Origin: Merdivivens faecigallinarum
Lineage (GTDB): Bacteria > Bacteroidota > Bacteroidia > Bacteroidales > UBA932
NCBI GenBank assembly: GCA_017695055.1
Contig: JADILY010000132.1
Location: 1-10,722, forward strand
Reading direction: 5' to 3'
Length of the DNA stretch: 10,722 nucleotides
Of this stretch, positions 8,068 through 10,722 are shown one piece after another. Under the pieces are notes generated by a model, which saw only the letters and a program-made list of their open reading frames with translations, had not been told where the DNA came from and did not search any database. Position numbers and translations under genes: made by a program. The number at the start of each line of letters is the position of its first letter. Positions within the stretch are counted from its first letter, which is position 1.

Positions 8068-8079
8068 AATAATTTTATT

Positions 8080-8100
8080 GAAGTTGTTTAAAACAGCTTC
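8080..8100 (+). repeat. Inverted repeat in greA leader
   Basis: GAAGTTGTT (8080-8088) and AACAGCTTC (8092-8100) can pair over nine positions, one of them a G-U pair, around a three-base TAA loop. It follows the terminator by 12 nt and has no T-tract, so it is not a second terminator. It could be an RNA hairpin that stabilises the read-through greA message or the site of a dyad-binding protein. Only the palindrome itself is seen. Confidence 0.4.
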
Positions 8101-8115
8101 TAGGATGTTTGAACA

Positions 8116-8132
8116 GTTTTTATAATAAAAAC
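8116..8132 (+). repeat. AT-rich palindrome near greA start
   Basis: GTTTTTAT (8116-8123) and ATAAAAAC (8125-8132) are perfect inverted repeats around one central A. The element lies 23 nt before the greA start codon. It might be a weak hairpin or simply the AT-rich translation leader usual in this phylum. With almost no G-C pairs it is weak evidence for function. Confidence 0.25.
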
Positions 8133-8155
8133 AGTAAGAAGGATTAATAACGATT

Positions 8156-8626
8156 ATGGCTAATTTACACTATGTTACAGCGGAAGGTCTGGACAGCCTG
8201 AAAAAGGAATTGGCGGAAGCTTTGGCCAACAGGCCTGTGATTTCGAGACAGATAGCGGAGGCGAGGGATAAGGGCGACCTCTCGGAAAATGCCGAATACG
8301 ATGCGGCAAGGGAGGCCCAGGGCCTTCTGGAACTGAAGATATCCAAGCTTCAGGACCTTATCGCCAATGCGAGGGTAATCGACGAGTCGAAGATAACTAC
8401 GGACCAGATTCAGATGCTGAACAAGGTGAAACTCCGCAATCTCAACAACAAGATGGTTGTAGAATATACTCTCGTAGGGGAGAGCGAGGCCGATTTTGCG
8501 GCCGGAAAACTTGCCGTGACCACTCCGATAGGCAAGGCCTTGATAGGCCACCGCAAAGGGGATATCGTTGACGTGCAGGTGCCTGCCGGCATGCTGAGGC
8601 TTGAAGTGTTGGATATTTCGATATGA
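8156..8626 (+). CDS. greA: Transcription elongation factor GreA
   Basis: GreA enters the secondary channel of RNA polymerase and stimulates cleavage of backtracked transcripts. The 156-residue protein has the full family length. The N-terminal coiled coil (about 8-75) has at its tip GDLSENAEYDAA (40-51), with the acidic residues D41 and E44 that help bind the catalytic metal. The C-terminal FKBP-like domain (about 80-156) includes YTLVGESEAD, TPIGKALIGHRKGD and VQVPAG, all typical of GreA. The start is the ATG giving the usual YVTAEGL opening a few residues in. It is the first gene of a probable operon with the HIT-family gene 19 nt downstream. Its leader contains a promoter and an early terminator, suggesting control by attenuation, possibly by GreA itself. 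Confidence 0.97.
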   Translation: MANLHYVTAEGLDSLKKELAEALANRPVISRQIAEARDKGDLSENAEYDAAREAQGLLELKISKLQDLIANARVIDESKITTDQIQMLNKVKLRNLNNKMVVEYTLVGESEADFAAGKLAVTTPIGKALIGHRKGDIVDVQVPAGMLRLEVLDISI

Positions 8627-8645
8627 TAATTCGATAAAGTAAAAG

Positions 8646-9059
8646 ATGGCAACTGTTTTCACGAAGATAGCGAAAGGGGAGATTCCTTCCTACAAGGTTG
8701 CGGAGAATGACGATTTCTACGCATTCCTCGATATAAATCCCATGGCCGTAGGGCATACGCTCGTAATACCGAAGCATACCGAAAAGGATTATATCTTCGA
8801 TCTTGACGAGAGGACATATTCCGGCCTCATGAAGTTTGCGGCAGAAGTCGCAAGGGCCTTGAGGCAGGCCGTGCCTTGCAAAAGGATAGGCGTAGCCGTA
8901 CTCGGCATGGAAGTCCCCCACACCCATATCCATCTTGTGCCATTGCAGAGCGAGGCGGATATGGATTTCCGGAAGGAAAAACTGAAACTTGACGAAAAGA
9001 CTTTTGCGGAGACCGCCCGCAGGATATCGGAAGTCTACGAATCGCAACACAAACAATAA
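8646..9059 (+). CDS. HIT family nucleotide-binding protein (HINT-like hydrolase)
   Basis: This 137-residue cytoplasmic protein belongs to the histidine triad superfamily. It opens with the family signature FTKIAKGEIPSYKV (5-18), followed by FLDINPMAVGHTLVIPKHT (27-45) and the triad HTHIHLVPL (92, 94 and 96 are the histidines). The middle histidine, H94, is expected to be the nucleophile that forms a nucleotidyl intermediate. Such proteins hydrolyse purine nucleoside phosphoramidates or dinucleotides; the physiological substrate is unclear. The N-terminal zinc-binding cysteines of some HIT proteins are absent. It lies 19 nt after greA and 16 nt before the lipoprotein gene, without an own promoter. 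I recall greA next to a HIT gene in other Bacteroidetes, which supports a common transcript, but a functional link is not established. Confidence 0.93.
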   Translation: MATVFTKIAKGEIPSYKVAENDDFYAFLDINPMAVGHTLVIPKHTEKDYIFDLDERTYSGLMKFAAEVARALRQAVPCKRIGVAVLGMEVPHTHIHLVPLQSEADMDFRKEKLKLDEKTFAETARRISEVYESQHKQ

Positions 9060-9075
9060 TCGCTGATACACAGTT

Positions 9076-10227
9076 ATGGGAAATCTCATCGGCAATCTCG
9101 GAAGGGCGGCTGCGCTTGTAGCCGCGGCCCTTTTCCTGTTTTCCTGCCAGCCGGGCGGCAAGGCGGTCATAAACCTCGACATCGAAGATGGCGGAGGAAA
9201 GAAGGTCGTGCTTACCAGGCTGGATGTAAACAAGAACAGTGTCGTGGACACACTTGTCTGTGATGAGTCGGGGCATTTGAGGTATGCCGTGAAAGTGCCG
9301 GAGGACAATCCTGATTTCTTCTATCTGTATGAGGACGGAAACAAGATTGCATCGCTCGTCCTTGCCGGCGGTGACAAGGTGGAAGTCAAGGCCGACGGTT
9401 CCGGCAATTTCAGTGTGACGGGTTCCAGTGACTGTTCCCTGTTGCAGGAAGCCGAAGCGAAGTACCGCGAGGTGACCGAGCAGTTCGAGATTCTGTCGGA
9501 CAGGCTTGTCGCCAATTACAAGGATGTGGACAAGGCCGACGGGTTCAGGCGGGAAATGGGAAAACTCTTCGTGTCGCACTACCGTGAATGTGTGGCCTTC
9601 GTCATGGAACATCCTTCGTCCATGGCTTCGGTGAGCGTGCTCTTCCAGAGGGTAGGCGACAATCTCGGCGTTTTTGCCACCGATACCGATGTCGCCCATT
9701 TCAAGAGGGTGCGCGATTCGATTGCGGCGGTTTATCCCCACTCGAAATACCTCCCGTCCCTCGATGAGGAAATATCTTCCCGCGAAGACGCCCTTGCGCT
9801 TCGCATCAAACTCGAGAATTCCGGTGAAACAGGCTTCCCGGATTTGATTCTTCCGGATATAAATGGAAACTATGTCCAGCTTTCATCCGTTGGAAAACCA
9901 TTGGTGCTCCTGCATTTCTGGACAGCCTCCGAGGCTTCCCATAATATCTACAATACGCAGGTGCTGAAACCTTTGTATGACAAGTACAAAGGACAAGGGC
10001 TTGAGATTTATGCAGTGTCATTCGACACGGACAAGGCCTTGTGGGCCGGAATAGTAAAGGAACAGAATACCGGGTGGATTAACGTGAACGATTTCACCTC
10101 GTCCTCCGCCGGGATTTATAATGTGACCGAACTTCCGCGTACTTATGTGATTGCAGGCTCTACCGTGGTGGACAGCGGCTCCTTCAACAAGGTGCAGCTC
10201 GAAAGGATAATAAGGGCCGAAATATAG
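9076..10227 (+). CDS. Lipoprotein with DUF4369-like and TlpA/thioredoxin-like domain lacking CXXC
   Basis: This is a 383-residue predicted lipoprotein. The signal sequence has R10, a hydrophobic core (11-22) and a lipobox ending LFSC, so C24 would be acylated. Residues about 28-118 resemble the beta-rich DUF4369 found in Bacteroidetes TlpA-like proteins. Residues 120-245 look largely helical. Residues about 250-383 form a thioredoxin fold: the LLHFWTASEAS segment (278-288) aligns with the active-site helix, SFDTDKALW (315-323) is the conserved middle part, and LPRTYVI (353-359) carries the cis-proline P354. The segment where WCXXC should be has no cysteine, and the whole domain contains none, so classical thiol-disulfide activity is not expected. 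It probably sits on the periplasmic face of a membrane as a binding or scaffolding protein. It is the last gene of the greA-HIT operon and meets tsaB tail to tail. Confidence 0.82.
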   Translation: MGNLIGNLGRAAALVAAALFLFSCQPGGKAVINLDIEDGGGKKVVLTRLDVNKNSVVDTLVCDESGHLRYAVKVPEDNPDFFYLYEDGNKIASLVLAGGDKVEVKADGSGNFSVTGSSDCSLLQEAEAKYREVTEQFEILSDRLVANYKDVDKADGFRREMGKLFVSHYRECVAFVMEHPSSMASVSVLFQRVGDNLGVFATDTDVAHFKRVRDSIAAVYPHSKYLPSLDEEISSREDALALRIKLENSGETGFPDLILPDINGNYVQLSSVGKPLVLLHFWTASEASHNIYNTQVLKPLYDKYKGQGLEIYAVSFDTDKALWAGIVKEQNTGWINVNDFTSSSAGIYNVTELPRTYVIAGSTVVDSGSFNKVQLERIIRAEI

Positions 10228-10228
10228 G

Positions 10229-10722
10229 TTACAATATTTTCTTGCGGCTTTTCGTCGCTACGAATTCCTTCAGATAGAAAGGCTCGAAATAGGCGGTATC
10301 CTCGATGATGCCTTCTTCAAGATTTCTGAGTGCCGGCAGCAGCATCGCCGATGCTTTCGGGCAGCATTGCACGAAATATGCGTTGGCGTTTCCGGCCATT
10401 ATTTCTGAAAATTTTTCAGCACCGTCCCCGATGAACAGTGTCTTCCCGACCGCCAGGTTTTCGCGGAACGAATTTTCATCAAGGACCACGGCTGCCGTTT
10501 CCCCTGTTTCGTTTCCCTTTTCATCGAATTCGGAGCAATACACCTCCATTCTCCGCGCATCTATCATCGGTACGATGCAGCGGCAGCCTTCCGGCAGGAG
10601 TTTTTCGGTAATCGCCTGAAATGCCAGCGTATCGAGCGTGCCTACGGAAATGAGGGGTATGCCGCCACCGAAACTTATGCCTTTTGCCGTGGATACCCCG
10701 ACCCTCAGCCCTGTATACGAGC
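10229..10722 (-). CDS. tsaB: tRNA threonylcarbamoyladenosine biosynthesis protein TsaB (C-terminal part)
   Basis: The minus-strand frame is open to the window edge, giving 163 residues of a gene whose N-terminus lies outside. Reading from the edge, it begins SYTGLRVGVSTAKGISFGGG, the continuation of the GPGS[FY]TGLR hallmark of TsaB/YeaZ, then ISVGTLDTLAFQA, MIDARRMEVYCSEFD, and ends EPFYLKEFVATKSRKKIL. TsaB is the ASKHA-fold partner of TsaD in the complex that makes the t6A modification at position 37 of ANN-decoding tRNAs. Only the N-terminal subdomain's first part, about 70-80 residues, is missing. An internal Met (complement of 10565-10567) would give a 112-residue protein, but it begins mid-domain and is not the real start. 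The stop lies one base from the stop of the convergent lipoprotein gene. Confidence 0.93.
   Translation of the reverse strand, partial: SYTGLRVGVSTAKGISFGGGIPLISVGTLDTLAFQAITEKLLPEGCRCIVPMIDARRMEVYCSEFDEKGNETGETAAVVLDENSFRENLAVGKTLFIGDGAEKFSEIMAGNANAYFVQCCPKASAMLLPALRNLEEGIIEDTAYFEPFYLKEFVATKSRKKIL

Noticed and set aside
8827..9741. 304-codon minus-strand frame across the HIT and lipoprotein genes
   Set aside because: It spans two real plus-strand genes and their gap, shows no family motif, and is a codon-bias shadow.
10305..10619. 104-codon plus-strand frame opposite tsaB
   Set aside because: The opposite strand is unmistakably TsaB up to the window edge.
1..10722. CRISPR arrays, tRNA or rRNA genes, insertion sequences, phage genes
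   Set aside because: No regularly spaced repeats, cloverleaf sequences, transposase motifs or terminal repeats were seen; the window is a dense run of housekeeping and metabolic genes.

Overview
The window comes from a member of the Bacteroidota, most likely order Bacteroidales. The evidence is a good Bacteroidetes-type promoter (TTTG, then TATATTTG 21 nt downstream) upstream of greA, A-rich leaders without strong Shine-Dalgarno sequences, a DUF4369/TlpA-type lipoprotein, and a glycogen cassette typical of the phylum. The RibF begins almost directly at its GFFDGVHIGH motif, which reminds me of Rikenellaceae (Alistipes-like) proteins. The family assignment is a guess from memory. Heavy use of AGG (Arg) and ATA (Ile) codons runs through all genes, so I see no sign of recent transfer.

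Layout: (1) 39-6857, three co-directional alpha-glucan genes: a GT4 glycogen-synthase-like glycosyltransferase, a GH57 alpha-amylase-like hydrolase, and a 1411-residue protein joining a eukaryote-like GT3 glycogen synthase to a GT35 alpha-glucan phosphorylase. (2) 6848-7943, ribF (FMN/FAD synthesis), overlapping the fusion gene by 10 nt, then a 49-codon small ORF absent from the list of long reading frames. (3) 7944-8155, a regulatory gap with a promoter, an intrinsic terminator only about 20-50 nt after the predicted transcription start, and two further inverted repeats. (4) 8156-10227, greA, a HIT-family protein and a DUF4369/thioredoxin-fold lipoprotein, probably one operon. (5) 10229-10722, the C-terminal part of tsaB on the minus strand, running off the window and converging on the lipoprotein gene with a single base between the stop codons.

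How the genes work together: region 1 makes and mobilises storage glucan. The GT3 half extends chains, the GT35 half releases glucose-1-phosphate, the GH57 enzyme trims or remodels the polymer, and the GT4 enzyme is a second possible chain-forming transferase. RibF seems to ride along by translational coupling. The greA operon has its own promoter.

The most interesting regulatory signal is the promoter followed at once by a terminator in the greA leader. It parallels the E. coli greA leader, which yields the short terminated GraL transcripts, and suggests attenuation of the gene for a transcript-cleavage factor in a distant phylum. The synthase-phosphorylase fusion is the most interesting protein, although I believe such fusions are already present in public Bacteroidetes genomes. 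I found no CRISPR array, tRNA, rRNA, insertion sequence or phage gene.
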